NCBI GenBank assembly: GCA_021813195.1 | Contig: JAKALI010000002.1 | Location: 1-35,711, forward strand | DNA: 35,711 nucleotides | DNA from: Pseudomonadota bacterium | GTDB taxonomy: Bacteria; Pseudomonadota; Alphaproteobacteria; Rhizobiales; Hyphomicrobiaceae | Reading direction: 5' to 3' | Shown here: piece after piece, positions 1-8,396 of the stretch | How the letters are laid out: each line of letters begins with the position of its first letter | Position numbering within the stretch: the first letter of the stretch is position 1 | Notes under the pieces: model-generated | Told to the model about the DNA's origin: nothing | The model's database searches: none | What the model saw: only the letters and a program-made list of their open reading frames with translations | Program-made: the position numbers and the translations under genes

Positions 1-1
1 A

Positions 2-1699
2 GCGAAACTGCGGCAGATGGTGCGCGCGCTCCAATTAGAAGAACGACTGACGAAGCGCGAGATTCTGACGCTCTATCTCCGACTCGCTCCATTCGGCGGC
101 AACATCGAGGGCGTGCGCGCAGCCTCACTCGCCTATTTCGGCAAGGAGCCCAAACGATTGTCGATCGGCGAGGCGGCGCTGCTCGTCGCGCTGCCACAAT
201 CACCCGAGACCCGCAGGCCCGACCGGCACTGGCAGGCCGCACAGCGCGCGCGTGACCGCGTGCTCGACCGCGCCTTCGAACGGGGTGTCATTTCCGCAGC
301 CGAGCGCGATCGGGCCAAATCCGAAAGCGTACCGCGCGCACGATTGAACTTCCCGAAACTCGCGCCGCATCTTTCGGAGTTTGAGGCCGCCCTCAATCCC
401 GCGCTCAAAGTCCATCGCCTGACACTTGATCGCGACCTCCAAAGGGCCATCGAAATTCTCGTCACCGAGCAAACCAAGCTGATTGGCTCAAAATTGTCGG
501 CGGCTGTGCTCGTCGTCGAGAACGAGACCGGCGACGTCCTCGCCCACGTCGGATCGCCCAGCTATCTCGATCCCGAACGCTCTGGCGCCATCGACATGGT
601 GCGCGCCATCCGCTCGCCGGGCTCGACGCTCAAACCTCTCATCTATGGTCTTGCTTTCGACGAAGGACTCGCCCACCCTGAAACGCTCATCGAGGATCGC
701 CCCACTCGCTTTGGCATGTATCGGCCTGAGAACTTCGACGAGGAGTATCGCGGTACGGTCACCATGCGCGAAGCGCTCGGGCTCTCGCTCAACGTACCGG
801 CCGTTGCCCTGCTCAATGCCCTTGGTCCGGAGCGGATGACCGCGCGCCTCGCGCGCGCGGGCATACCAACGGTGCTGCCCCCCGACACGCGGCCCTCGCT
901 CGCCATTGCCCTGGGCGGCATCGGTATGCGGCTACAGGATCTGGCCCAACTCTACGTCGGACTTGCGCGCGGCGGGGAGCCCTTGCCTTTGGCGTGGCGT
1001 CAGGACAGCCCATCTCTTCAAGCGCGGCTTGCCGCTGCCCGTGATCGCGAGCGCACGCGGCTGATGTCGGCCGTCGCCGCATGGTACGTGACCGATATCC
1101 TCAAAGACGCGCCTGTTCCCATGAATGCACGCGCCGGACGTATCGCCTACAAGACCGGCACTTCGTATGGCTATCGGGACGCGTGGGCCGTCGGGTACGA
1201 CGGACGCCACACGATTGCCGTTTGGGTTGGGCGGCCGGATGGGATTTCTGTTCCGGGCCTCATGGGCCGCACCGCGGCCGCTCCCATTCTGTTCGATGCG
1301 TTCCAACGGGTGAGCGAGCGCCGCACGCCGTTTAAGGCCCAGCCCGCGGGGGTAATGCGGGTTTCCGGCGCGGAATTGCCAGCACCCCTCAAACGCTTTC
1401 AGAATGGGGGAACAGAGAACGTCATCATCCAGGGTGGCCTCGTCACACGCCCCCCTGCGATCGCCTTTCCGCCCGATCGCTCGGAACTGGATTGGAGCGA
1501 GCGGGATGCCGGCGAGCCTCTGGTCGTGCGGGCTGAGGGCGGGGCCCTGCCGCTGACTTGGCTCGTCGATGGTTCCCCCGTTACCGATGACTCGCAATCG
1601 CGCGAATTCGCTTACATTCCGCGCGGACCGGGTTTCGTGAAATTGCAAATCGTCGATGCCGAGGGCCGCAGCGACCGCGTGACGGTTCGCCTCAAGTAG
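2..1699 (+). CDS. pbpC: Penicillin-binding protein 1C, 5'-truncated by the window edge
   Basis: Bifunctional class A penicillin-binding protein of the PBP1C type: it polymerises lipid II glycan and cross-links peptides on the periplasmic face of the inner membrane. The frame is open from base 2, so the membrane anchor and first half of the glycosyltransferase 51 domain lie upstream. What remains starts inside GT51. Numbering from the Met at 17, the transpeptidase motifs are intact: SxxK at 203–206 (SPGSTLK context), SLN at 257–259 and KTGTS at 379–383. The last ~85 residues form the beta-rich C-terminal domain typical of PBP1C (BiPBP_C), which separates it from PBP1A/1B. In many proteobacteria pbpC follows an alpha-2-macroglobulin gene, which would lie outside this window. 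Seen: motifs and domain order. Known from the family: enzymatic activity. Confidence 0.93.
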   Translation, partial: AKLRQMVRALQLEERLTKREILTLYLRLAPFGGNIEGVRAASLAYFGKEPKRLSIGEAALLVALPQSPETRRPDRHWQAAQRARDRVLDRAFERGVISAAERDRAKSESVPRARLNFPKLAPHLSEFEAALNPALKVHRLTLDRDLQRAIEILVTEQTKLIGSKLSAAVLVVENETGDVLAHVGSPSYLDPERSGAIDMVRAIRSPGSTLKPLIYGLAFDEGLAHPETLIEDRPTRFGMYRPENFDEEYRGTVTMREALGLSLNVPAVALLNALGPERMTARLARAGIPTVLPPDTRPSLAIALGGIGMRLQDLAQLYVGLARGGEPLPLAWRQDSPSLQARLAAARDRERTRLMSAVAAWYVTDILKDAPVPMNARAGRIAYKTGTSYGYRDAWAVGYDGRHTIAVWVGRPDGISVPGLMGRTAAAPILFDAFQRVSERRTPFKAQPAGVMRVSGAELPAPLKRFQNGGTENVIIQGGLVTRPPAIAFPPDRSELDWSERDAGEPLVVRAEGGALPLTWLVDGSPVTDDSQSREFAYIPRGPGFVKLQIVDAEGRSDRVTVRLK

Positions 1700-1771
1700 C
1701 AGACCGGCACGCCCATAGCGCACATACCCAGCGATCGGATAGCATCCAAGCAGATATGACATGGATGCTTG

Positions 1772-2839
1772 ATGCGCCGAATCCTTACCCATGTTGCCGT
1801 CGGCTGCTTGCTGATTTTTCCAGCCTGCTCGCCTGCCAAGATCGCCGAGTTGCCTCGCCTCGGCGCGATAGCTCGCGGCATCTCGGTATCAGGGATCTCG
1901 TCGGGGGCCTACATGGCCGGCCAATTCCAAATGGCGCACGCCAAAGATGTGGCCGGCGCAGCGATCATCGCTGGCGGGCCATATGGATGCGCTGAAAGTG
2001 CCTTCGCCGGCTTGGTCGTCGGACCCGCCGCCACCATGCTCAACGCCTCGCGCGCCGTATCGGGCTGCATGCTCAATGCCATGATCCTATGGGGCGTGCC
2101 GAATGCACACGTCTTGGCGGACAAGGCGCGGCAACGCTCCGAGCAGGGAACGATTGATCCGATCAGCGAGGTCGTCTCCGACCGAATCTATGTGTTCTCA
2201 GGCACGAATGACCGCACCGTGGTGCCCGGCATCGTCGCCACCGCCGTGGAGTTCTACCGGGCTCTTGGTGTTCCGCAGCAGCAGATCAAATTCGTCGCCG
2301 ATCTACCTGCGGGCCATGCGTTCGTCACGGAAAGTGCCGGCGGCGCGTGCGAGGTTTCCGAGAAGCCTTATGTGGTCGATTGCGATTACGATCAGGCGGG
2401 TGATCTCTTGCAGCACATCCTAGGTCCACTGGCGCCACCCGTGGCGAAGCTGCAAGGATCCTATCTCGTGTTCGATCAGACCCCATTCACGCGCGATCTC
2501 GATGATGCGGGCCTTGCCCAACACGGTGTCGTCTACATACCCGAACCGTGTCAGGCGGGCGGCTGCAGGGTCCACGTTGCGTTCCACGGCTGCGCCCAAT
2601 CCCGCGAGAGCGTCGGCGATGCCTTTATCACGGGCTCGGGACTGGCACGGTGGGCCGAGGCCAACCGCATCCTGGTGCTCTTCCCTCAGATCGCTGCGTC
2701 GAAGGCAAACAATCCACAGGGATGTTGGGATTGGTGGGGCTACACGGGCCGGGACTTCCTGACCCGCTCGGCGCCGCAGATCATCGCCATCAAGCGCATG
2801 ATCGATCGTCTGGCCGAACCGCCCCTCGAAAAGTCCTGA
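1772..2839 (+). CDS. Extracellular PHA depolymerase-like esterase (type 2 catalytic domain), probable lipoprotein
   Basis: A 355-residue alpha/beta hydrolase resembling short-chain-length polyhydroxyalkanoate depolymerases with a type 2 catalytic domain. In that type the lipase box lies near the N-terminus and the oxyanion-hole motif near the C-terminus. Here the lipase box GISSG is at 41–45 (nucleophile Ser43), putative acid Asp147 in SGTND, putative base His182 in GHAF, and the oxyanion motif FHGCAQ starts at 271. The N-terminus is hydrophobic and ends in FPAC, compatible with a lipobox, so an envelope anchor is likely. I see no linker or separate substrate-binding domain, so action on native polymer granules is uncertain and a smaller ester substrate is possible. 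A TTG directly precedes the chosen ATG, and neither has a good Shine-Dalgarno. It follows pbpC by 72 bases. Confidence 0.82.
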   Translation: MRRILTHVAVGCLLIFPACSPAKIAELPRLGAIARGISVSGISSGAYMAGQFQMAHAKDVAGAAIIAGGPYGCAESAFAGLVVGPAATMLNASRAVSGCMLNAMILWGVPNAHVLADKARQRSEQGTIDPISEVVSDRIYVFSGTNDRTVVPGIVATAVEFYRALGVPQQQIKFVADLPAGHAFVTESAGGACEVSEKPYVVDCDYDQAGDLLQHILGPLAPPVAKLQGSYLVFDQTPFTRDLDDAGLAQHGVVYIPEPCQAGGCRVHVAFHGCAQSRESVGDAFITGSGLARWAEANRILVLFPQIAASKANNPQGCWDWWGYTGRDFLTRSAPQIIAIKRMIDRLAEPPLEKS

Positions 2840-2940
2840 TCGGCGACCTTTGACCGGTATCAAGACGTAGCATAGTCAGGCATGGCAAGCGGCGGGCGAC
2901 ATCCTGGTCCGAGATGGGCCCGCTGCCGGGGGGAGAGAGC

Positions 2941-3927
2941 ATGAAGGGACTTGCGACGCGTGTGTTGCTCATCGCACCGAGGTGGGGATCCTGGTCCCAT
3001 GTGCGGGGTCCCCGTGTCCGCCCGAGCTGGGCATCGTCCATGGAGACGCTGTCGACTTGCCTTGCGGGCTTGGCCCTGCTTGGCGCCATGGCAGTGATGA
3101 TGGCCGCCGAGCCTGCTTCGACGCCCGAAGATTCAGCTGTACCCAGCGCGGTCCGTGGCGCACCGGATTCACCATCGTCGGCGCTGACGGGACGCGAATG
3201 GCTCGTGGCCGCCTATGGCGGCGTGCCCTACACCTACGATAGCGACGTTCGAATCATGAACATTGGCAAACACGACTTCACCGTCCGCGACGTTGAATGG
3301 CAAGGCCAGCCGTTCACGAACCCGATCTATTACGGCGTGCGGATCGCGCGCTGGTTGGGGCATGGACGGATGGGCTCGATGCTCGACTTCACGCATTCGA
3401 AAGCGATTTCGCGCCGCGATCAGGAAGCGCGCTTTGAGGGCACGCTCGCGGGTAAGCCTGCCCCGGAAAAAGCGCTGATCGGCGACATCTTCAACAAGCT
3501 GGAGGCCAGCCACGGCCACAATATGCTGACCCTCAACGGCCTGTTGCGGCTGCCGAGTTTTTCGTTGCGCGTTTCGCCCTATGTCGGCATCGGCGCCGGC
3601 GTGTCACTGCCGCATTCCGAAGTCCACGTGAAGGGTGACCCGGCGCGGACCTACGAATACCAGATGGCCGGACCCGTCGCGCAGGCCCTGTTCGGCATCG
3701 AATTGCGGCTGGCGCGGATGTCGTATTTCCTCGAATACAAATTCACATTCGCTGACTACCGCATGCCGCTCAGCGAACGCGACGGCTACGTCTTGCCAAC
3801 CGATCTGTGGGCACAATTCCAGCGCTGGTGGCGCGGGACCGAGCCACCCGGTGGCTGGGCCGAGACACAGTTCACCAGCCATCAGGTCATTGGCGGCCTC
3901 GGCGTGCGCCTGCCCGCTGCACCGTGA
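2941..3927 (+). CDS. Outer-membrane beta-barrel protein, lipid A oxidase (LpxQ)-like
   Basis: A 328-residue protein whose C-terminal ~230 residues read as a small outer-membrane barrel of alternating amphipathic strands. The conserved-looking string YGG…DSDV…DVEWQGQPF…YYGVR…DFTHSKA resembles proteins annotated as lipid A oxidase, the rhizobial LpxQ family that converts the proximal glucosamine of lipid A to 2-aminogluconate. That match is from memory and only moderately secure; catalysis is inferred. The start at 2941 has a strong G-rich Shine-Dalgarno (gggggagag). However, the signal-peptide-like hydrophobic stretch begins only at Met34 (ATG at 3040), which would give a more conventional 295-residue precursor. 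It is convergent with the DAHP synthase gene, 69 bases away, with no obvious terminator between them. Confidence 0.65.
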   Translation: MKGLATRVLLIAPRWGSWSHVRGPRVRPSWASSMETLSTCLAGLALLGAMAVMMAAEPASTPEDSAVPSAVRGAPDSPSSALTGREWLVAAYGGVPYTYDSDVRIMNIGKHDFTVRDVEWQGQPFTNPIYYGVRIARWLGHGRMGSMLDFTHSKAISRRDQEARFEGTLAGKPAPEKALIGDIFNKLEASHGHNMLTLNGLLRLPSFSLRVSPYVGIGAGVSLPHSEVHVKGDPARTYEYQMAGPVAQALFGIELRLARMSYFLEYKFTFADYRMPLSERDGYVLPTDLWAQFQRWWRGTEPPGGWAETQFTSHQVIGGLGVRLPAAP

Positions 3928-3996
3928 TCAGGCCCCGGAACTTGCGACGGTCATATAAGAACGCTGGCTTAACCGAGACCACAGGTGAGGGGAGCG

Positions 3997-5385
3997 TTAC
4001 TCCGCGGCCTGCACCGGTTCCTCGACCCCACGCGTCCCGCGCTCCAGCTTCATGCGCTCGGCGACTAGGAAGGCAAGCTCGAGGGCCTGATCGGCATTGA
4101 GGCGCGGGTCGCAATGCGTGTGGTAGCGATCTTGCAGATCGCTTTCGGAAATCGCCGTCGCACCACCCGTGCACTCCGTCACATTCTGTCCGGTCATTTC
4201 GACGTGGATACCGCCGGCATGCGTGCCTTCCGCGCGATGGACGTCAAAGAAAATCTCCACCTCTTTGAGGATCCGATCGAAGGGCCGCGTCTTGTAGCCT
4301 GAGACTGCCGAGATCGTGTTGCCGTGCATGGGATCGCACGACCACACGACATGGCGTCCGGCTTTCTCGACCGCGCGGATGAGCTTGGGCAGATGCTTGT
4401 CCACCTTGTCGTGTCCGAAGCGGCAGATCAGTGTCAGCCGGCCAGGCTCGTTCTTCGGATCGAGGATCTCAATCAGGCGCAGCAGTCCATCCGGTTCGAG
4501 CGTTGGGCCACACTTCAGCCCGATCGGATTCTTGATGCCGCGGAAGAACTCGACATGCGCATGATCAGGCTGGCGGGTGCGATCGCCGATCCACAGCATG
4601 TGCCCGCTGGTGGCATACCAGTCCCCCGACGTCGAATCGCGCCGTGTCAGCGCTTGCTCGTAGCCGAGCAGCAGCGCCTCGTGGCTGGTATAAAAGCTTG
4701 TGGTGCGCAGTTGCGGGGTATTCTCGCTCGTGATGCCGCACGCGCGCATGAAGCCCAGCGTTTCGGCGATACGGTCGGCGAGTTCCTGGTAGCGATGGCC
4801 CTGCGGGCTATCCTTGACGAACCCCATGTTCCACTGGTGAACACGTTCCAGATCCGCATAACCGCCCGTTGCAAACGCGCGGATCAGATTGAGCGTCGCC
4901 GCCGATTGCCGGTAGGCTTCGAGTTGACGCTGGGGATCGGGAATGCGCGCGGCAGGCGTGAATTCCGGCCCGTTGATGATGTCGCCGCGATAGCTCGGCA
5001 GCTCCTGATCGCCCTTCTTTTCCGTCGGCGAGGAGCGCGGCTTGGCGAATTGCCCAGCAATACGGCCGACCTTCACCACAGGGCTGCCGCCCGCGTACGT
5101 CAAGACAACCGCCATCTGGAGAAAGACGCGGAAAAAATCGCGGATATTATCGGCGCGGTGCTCGAGGAAACTTTCTGCGCAATCGCCGCCCTGCAAGAGG
5201 AAGCCTTGCCCCGCGGCAACGTTCGCCAACGACTTCTTCAACTCCCGGGCTTCACCGGCAAACACCAGTGGCGGGAAGGTCGCAAGCCGCTCCTCGACTT
5301 CCGCCAACGCCGCTGGATCGGAATATTCGGGCACCTGCACGATCGGCTTCGAACGCCAGCTGTCCGGGGACCAATTTGCCGTCAT
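3997..5385 (-). CDS. aroG: 3-deoxy-7-phosphoheptulonate (DAHP) synthase, class II
   Basis: Condenses phosphoenolpyruvate with erythrose 4-phosphate in the cytoplasm, the first step of the shikimate pathway. The 462-residue product is full length for the plant/mycobacterial class II family. Visible motifs are the metal-ligand cysteine in GGDCAES (Cys69), [20 protein letters not shown], the phosphate/metal region SCDPMHGNT, and [12 protein letters not shown] near the C-terminus. I chose the ATG at 5385 because family members start with the equivalent of [15 protein letters not shown] second in-frame ATG at 5397 adds four residues, and the frame stays open further upstream without similarity. 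It stands 136 bases downstream of the yceI-like gene on the same strand, so it probably has its own promoter. The symbol follows the mycobacterial class II enzyme; other names are used in rhizobia. Confidence 0.95.
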   Translation of the reverse strand: MTANWSPDSWRSKPIVQVPEYSDPAALAEVEERLATFPPLVFAGEARELKKSLANVAAGQGFLLQGGDCAESFLEHRADNIRDFFRVFLQMAVVLTYAGGSPVVKVGRIAGQFAKPRSSPTEKKGDQELPSYRGDIINGPEFTPAARIPDPQRQLEAYRQSAATLNLIRAFATGGYADLERVHQWNMGFVKDSPQGHRYQELADRIAETLGFMRACGITSENTPQLRTTSFYTSHEALLLGYEQALTRRDSTSGDWYATSGHMLWIGDRTRQPDHAHVEFFRGIKNPIGLKCGPTLEPDGLLRLIEILDPKNEPGRLTLICRFGHDKVDKHLPKLIRAVEKAGRHVVWSCDPMHGNTISAVSGYKTRPFDRILKEVEIFFDVHRAEGTHAGGIHVEMTGQNVTECTGGATAISESDLQDRYHTHCDPRLNADQALELAFLVAERMKLERGTRGVEEPVQAAE

Positions 5386-5521
5386 CTCATATCTCATTCC
5401 AGGATTCGCGCAGCCGCTCTCGCGAAGCGCAGGTTTCGCAAGGCGGCTGTGGGAATAGCCCATCTTCCGTTTGGCCAACTTATAGGCCAACTCGGCGGGA
5501 GGCGCCAGCGCCAGAGCCGGC

Positions 5522-6328
5522 TCATGGTGCGCGGGCGGAAGACGCCTCCGACTGAGCCCCAGATTCGGCGGCATCCGGCATTTCGGCTTGGCGCGCGTCT
5601 TCCCGCTCGACGGGAGCGCCGGTCGGTGCGATGGACGTGCCATCGACTGTTGGCGGCGACTGCTGTGCGTCTGCGGCAGGGGCACCATCAGGCGGCTCAT
5701 GCGCGATGACGGGCAATGGACGGCGATGCAGCTCGGTCTCAATCGAAATTAGGATCTCATCGGAGACCCACGGAATGGTCCGCGTCAGCCCCCAGTCGGA
5801 GCGCCTCAATTGCGTCGTCGCAGAGAAACCGGACGCGTAGATGCCTGCGAAGGTCGGGTTAATGGCGGCCAACGGATGTTCGCCACTGAAGTTCCACGTC
5901 ACATCCAGCACCACCGGGCGCGTGATGCCGTTCATGGCGAGATCGCCGGTGACGCGTGCCGTTCGCGCCCCCGTCGGCTCGACCTGCGTGCTGGTGAACG
6001 AAATTTCGGGATGCGCCACGACATCGAAGAACTCGCGCGAGTTGATGAGATGGTCGTCCAGTTTCTTGACGCCCGTCTGAATGCTCTTGAGCGGAATGCG
6101 AACCGAAACGCGGCTCAAGGACGGATCGGTGGGATTGAAATGCAACGTCCCCGTGACAGCAGTGAATCGGCCGCCCTGACGTGACATGCCGAGGTGATCC
6201 CATGTGAAGCGGACTTCCGTGTGGTCGGGATCGATATCGTAAACTTCTGCTCGCGCGACGCTGGAGCCGAGCCAATGGACTGCGACCCATACAGAGGCCA
6301 CGCCAATCACGATCATCCGTTGCAGCAT
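5522..6328 (-). CDS. YceI family secreted lipocalin-like protein with long C-terminal tail
   Basis: A 268-residue precursor with a clear signal peptide (hydrophobic core about 6–22, likely cleavage after ARA at 27). A YceI domain of about 170 residues follows: it begins [12 protein letters not shown] and contains the family hallmarks [14 protein letters not shown] and the FxS strand after HPEISF. YceI proteins are beta-barrel pockets that bind polyprenoid-type lipids, and their physiological role is mostly unknown. About 70 Pro/Ala/Glu-rich residues, probably disordered, follow the barrel, longer than the usual YceI. The start is supported by AGGAGA nine bases upstream of the ATG; longer in-frame versions lack a signal peptide at their start. 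The gene is divergent from the membrane-protein gene at 6513, leaving 184 bases for promoters of both. Confidence 0.88.
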   Translation of the reverse strand: MLQRMIVIGVASVWVAVHWLGSSVARAEVYDIDPDHTEVRFTWDHLGMSRQGGRFTAVTGTLHFNPTDPSLSRVSVRIPLKSIQTGVKKLDDHLINSREFFDVVAHPEISFTSTQVEPTGARTARVTGDLAMNGITRPVVLDVTWNFSGEHPLAAINPTFAGIYASGFSATTQLRRSDWGLTRTIPWVSDEILISIETELHRRPLPVIAHEPPDGAPAADAQQSPPTVDGTSIAPTGAPVEREDARQAEMPDAAESGAQSEASSARAP

Positions 6329-6512
6329 TGCGTGCTTCTCCTGAAGCGTAAAGCGATGGCCAGCGTTGAGCATTCCGGTGCGGCTGGAATGCGGCATCCC
6401 CACCGCAATCGGGCCCGAAACGGGTCTGAGACGCCCGGGCGCCCCCGCGACAATCGACGCCAAGTGGTGTATGCGGCATGCGAGGGGTTTTGCGTTGGGG
6501 GAGTTCCAAGCC

Positions 6513-8351
6513 ATGGCGTCGGTTCGCGAGAGCATCGGCACAGCGTTTTACTATGTGCTCGGCCGCAATACCTTGATCGGCATCGCCTCGCTGATGCTAC
6601 TCCTCCTGTCCGGTTATGCCACGTGGCATGGCATGCACGACTTCATTGTCGGCGTCTCGCAAACTCCGACTGGAGGCACGGGTGCATTGTCGCTTTCGAG
6701 CGACGTTTTGGTCATCGGCGTTGTTGTTGCCCTGACCTTCCTCATGTGGCTCGCCTTGCGCGAGATTTTTGGCGCCAAGCGCAAGCTCACCGATCGGCTG
6801 GTCATGCTGGTCATGTATGTTTTTCTCGCCCTGTGGTCGGTTGGATTCGGCTACGGATTTTGGTGGAGCCTGATCTCGGGCGAGGAAGCCACGCGCACTG
6901 GGTTAGCCGGTTTGCAGGAAGATGCGCGCGATGCCAGCAGTGCAATTGCGGCACGGCTCGATGCCGTTCGCTCCCAGCTCGACAATGTCGTCTCGTGGTC
7001 AGAAAGTCAAATGAGCCGCGAGGAGACGAGCGGCGGCAGTTGCGGGCGGGCATCGGGTGCGGGACGTGGCCCGCTCTACAATGCCCGCCGCAGTGTCCGC
7101 GACAGCGTCACGACGCTGCGGGACGGCATGACACGCGCCTGGCTCGAACCCGTGATGCGCGATGCCGAGGAACTGCGCGATACGGCAGCCCAATTGGGCG
7201 GCTCTACGTTCGAGGAGCGACAGAAGGCCTTCGAGTCGAAAGCGTCCGAGATCCGCGGCAAAGCGCGCGCGATCGCGGCCCGATCGAACGAATTGGGTAA
7301 GTCGACGGCGGCAGAAATGCGGGCGCTGGCGGCGACAGTATCCGTCGAGCCGGGCAAGCCCGGTTTTACGTGCTACGATCCCACTCTCGCACAGCGGCTC
7401 TTGCAGGCCGCCGAGCAAGCCGATCAACCAGCCGAGATCCGCTTGCGCGAAGCCGCCTTCAGTGAAGGGCCAGCTGGCGTCGCCAACGCCGTCAAGAACC
7501 TCTGGAAAAATATCGGAGCCTATTCCTCGAGCCTCATCGCCTACATCGCTGCAGGGGGCACGGCACCGTTTTCGCACACCAGCGAAGGCGATCCCATCAC
7601 CGGTCGCGATCTGATTGCCCTCTTGGCGACGATCGGTGTCGATCTCGGCCTGCTCGCGCTTGCCATCCTCAATCCCCCGCCCGCGGCGACGCTGAGACCG
7701 TCAGGCGAGGTCGTCCACCAAATCCGTGAAGCGATCCATACCGCAATCCAACGTACCGACGAGGGCGCAGATATGGAGTGGGTGCGCCGCCACTTTCTGC
7801 ATCACAAGCGCGCCTCGTATCTCGTCATCCCGAACCTTTACAGCGCCGGCGCTGACGAAAATCTCGACCAGGCCGCCAAGGAACGCGAGATCCAGCGCGC
7901 GGTCGCCATGAATCAGCTCGCCGGCGTTCTCGCCGATTTAGACCTCGTGCGCTGGCCCGCAAAACCAGGATTTTGGCAGCGGGACTGGCCGCGCTTTTGG
8001 CGTCAAAAGCCGGATGAACTGGAATTACTCAAGATCGAAGAAAGCAAGGCGAGCGGCACGGACTTAACCGAGATTCGCAAGAACTGGCTTAGGGAAATCG
8101 GCAAGAGCGAGGATAAACTCAACGCGCAGGACCGGGAGTTTCTGTCGCTCGATCCGTTACGCAACCACGGACTGTTCTCGAAGGCCGAACGCGCTTTGTC
8201 GATCGCGGGATGGAGCGCCAAAGCGCGCCGCGATTTGGAAATTTTTCCAATCGTCGATGTCGAAGGGCTGACGCCGCTGCTCATGGTGCTCAATGAGGAC
8301 ACGGGGCGCTCGGCGCAATCGGGACGTGCCGACACCCAGAAAACCAGCTAA
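6513..8351 (+). CDS. Integral membrane protein with long helical extracytoplasmic loop, family not recognised
   Basis: I do not recognise this 612-residue protein. Three hydrophobic helices lie near the N-terminus (about 20–37, 64–83 and 96–119). A stretch of about 245 residues rich in Ala, Arg, Glu and Gln then reads as helical or coiled coil, and a fourth membrane helix (about 366–385) precedes a charged C-terminal domain of ~225 residues. With an N-in topology the helical loop would be periplasmic and the C-terminal domain cytoplasmic. The loop contains two cysteines, Cys177 and Cys287, which could form a disulfide. No enzymatic motif, HAMP, kinase or GGDEF signature is visible. The start is the ATG after a G-rich stretch (tgggggag) and gives a sensible N-terminus; an upstream in-frame extension is not protein-like. 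It lies 45 bases before the FAD oxidoreductase gene, so co-transcription is likely. Confidence 0.8.
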   Translation: MASVRESIGTAFYYVLGRNTLIGIASLMLLLLSGYATWHGMHDFIVGVSQTPTGGTGALSLSSDVLVIGVVVALTFLMWLALREIFGAKRKLTDRLVMLVMYVFLALWSVGFGYGFWWSLISGEEATRTGLAGLQEDARDASSAIAARLDAVRSQLDNVVSWSESQMSREETSGGSCGRASGAGRGPLYNARRSVRDSVTTLRDGMTRAWLEPVMRDAEELRDTAAQLGGSTFEERQKAFESKASEIRGKARAIAARSNELGKSTAAEMRALAATVSVEPGKPGFTCYDPTLAQRLLQAAEQADQPAEIRLREAAFSEGPAGVANAVKNLWKNIGAYSSSLIAYIAAGGTAPFSHTSEGDPITGRDLIALLATIGVDLGLLALAILNPPPAATLRPSGEVVHQIREAIHTAIQRTDEGADMEWVRRHFLHHKRASYLVIPNLYSAGADENLDQAAKEREIQRAVAMNQLAGVLADLDLVRWPAKPGFWQRDWPRFWRQKPDELELLKIEESKASGTDLTEIRKNWLREIGKSEDKLNAQDREFLSLDPLRNHGLFSKAERALSIAGWSAKARRDLEIFPIVDVEGLTPLLMVLNEDTGRSAQSGRADTQKTS

Positions 8352-8396
8352 AGTTTCGGGCACTACCGACGCAAGCGCGAATGGCAGGCTGCGAAC

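Noticed and set aside
932..1792. Minus-strand frame antisense to pbpC
   Set aside because: The pbpC transpeptidase motifs are on the plus strand, and the antisense translation shows no domain.
4324..5709. Long plus-strand open frame antisense to the DAHP synthase gene
   Set aside because: Arg/Gln/Leu-rich translation without motifs, lying opposite a fully convincing class II DAHP synthase; a mirror effect of high GC codon use.
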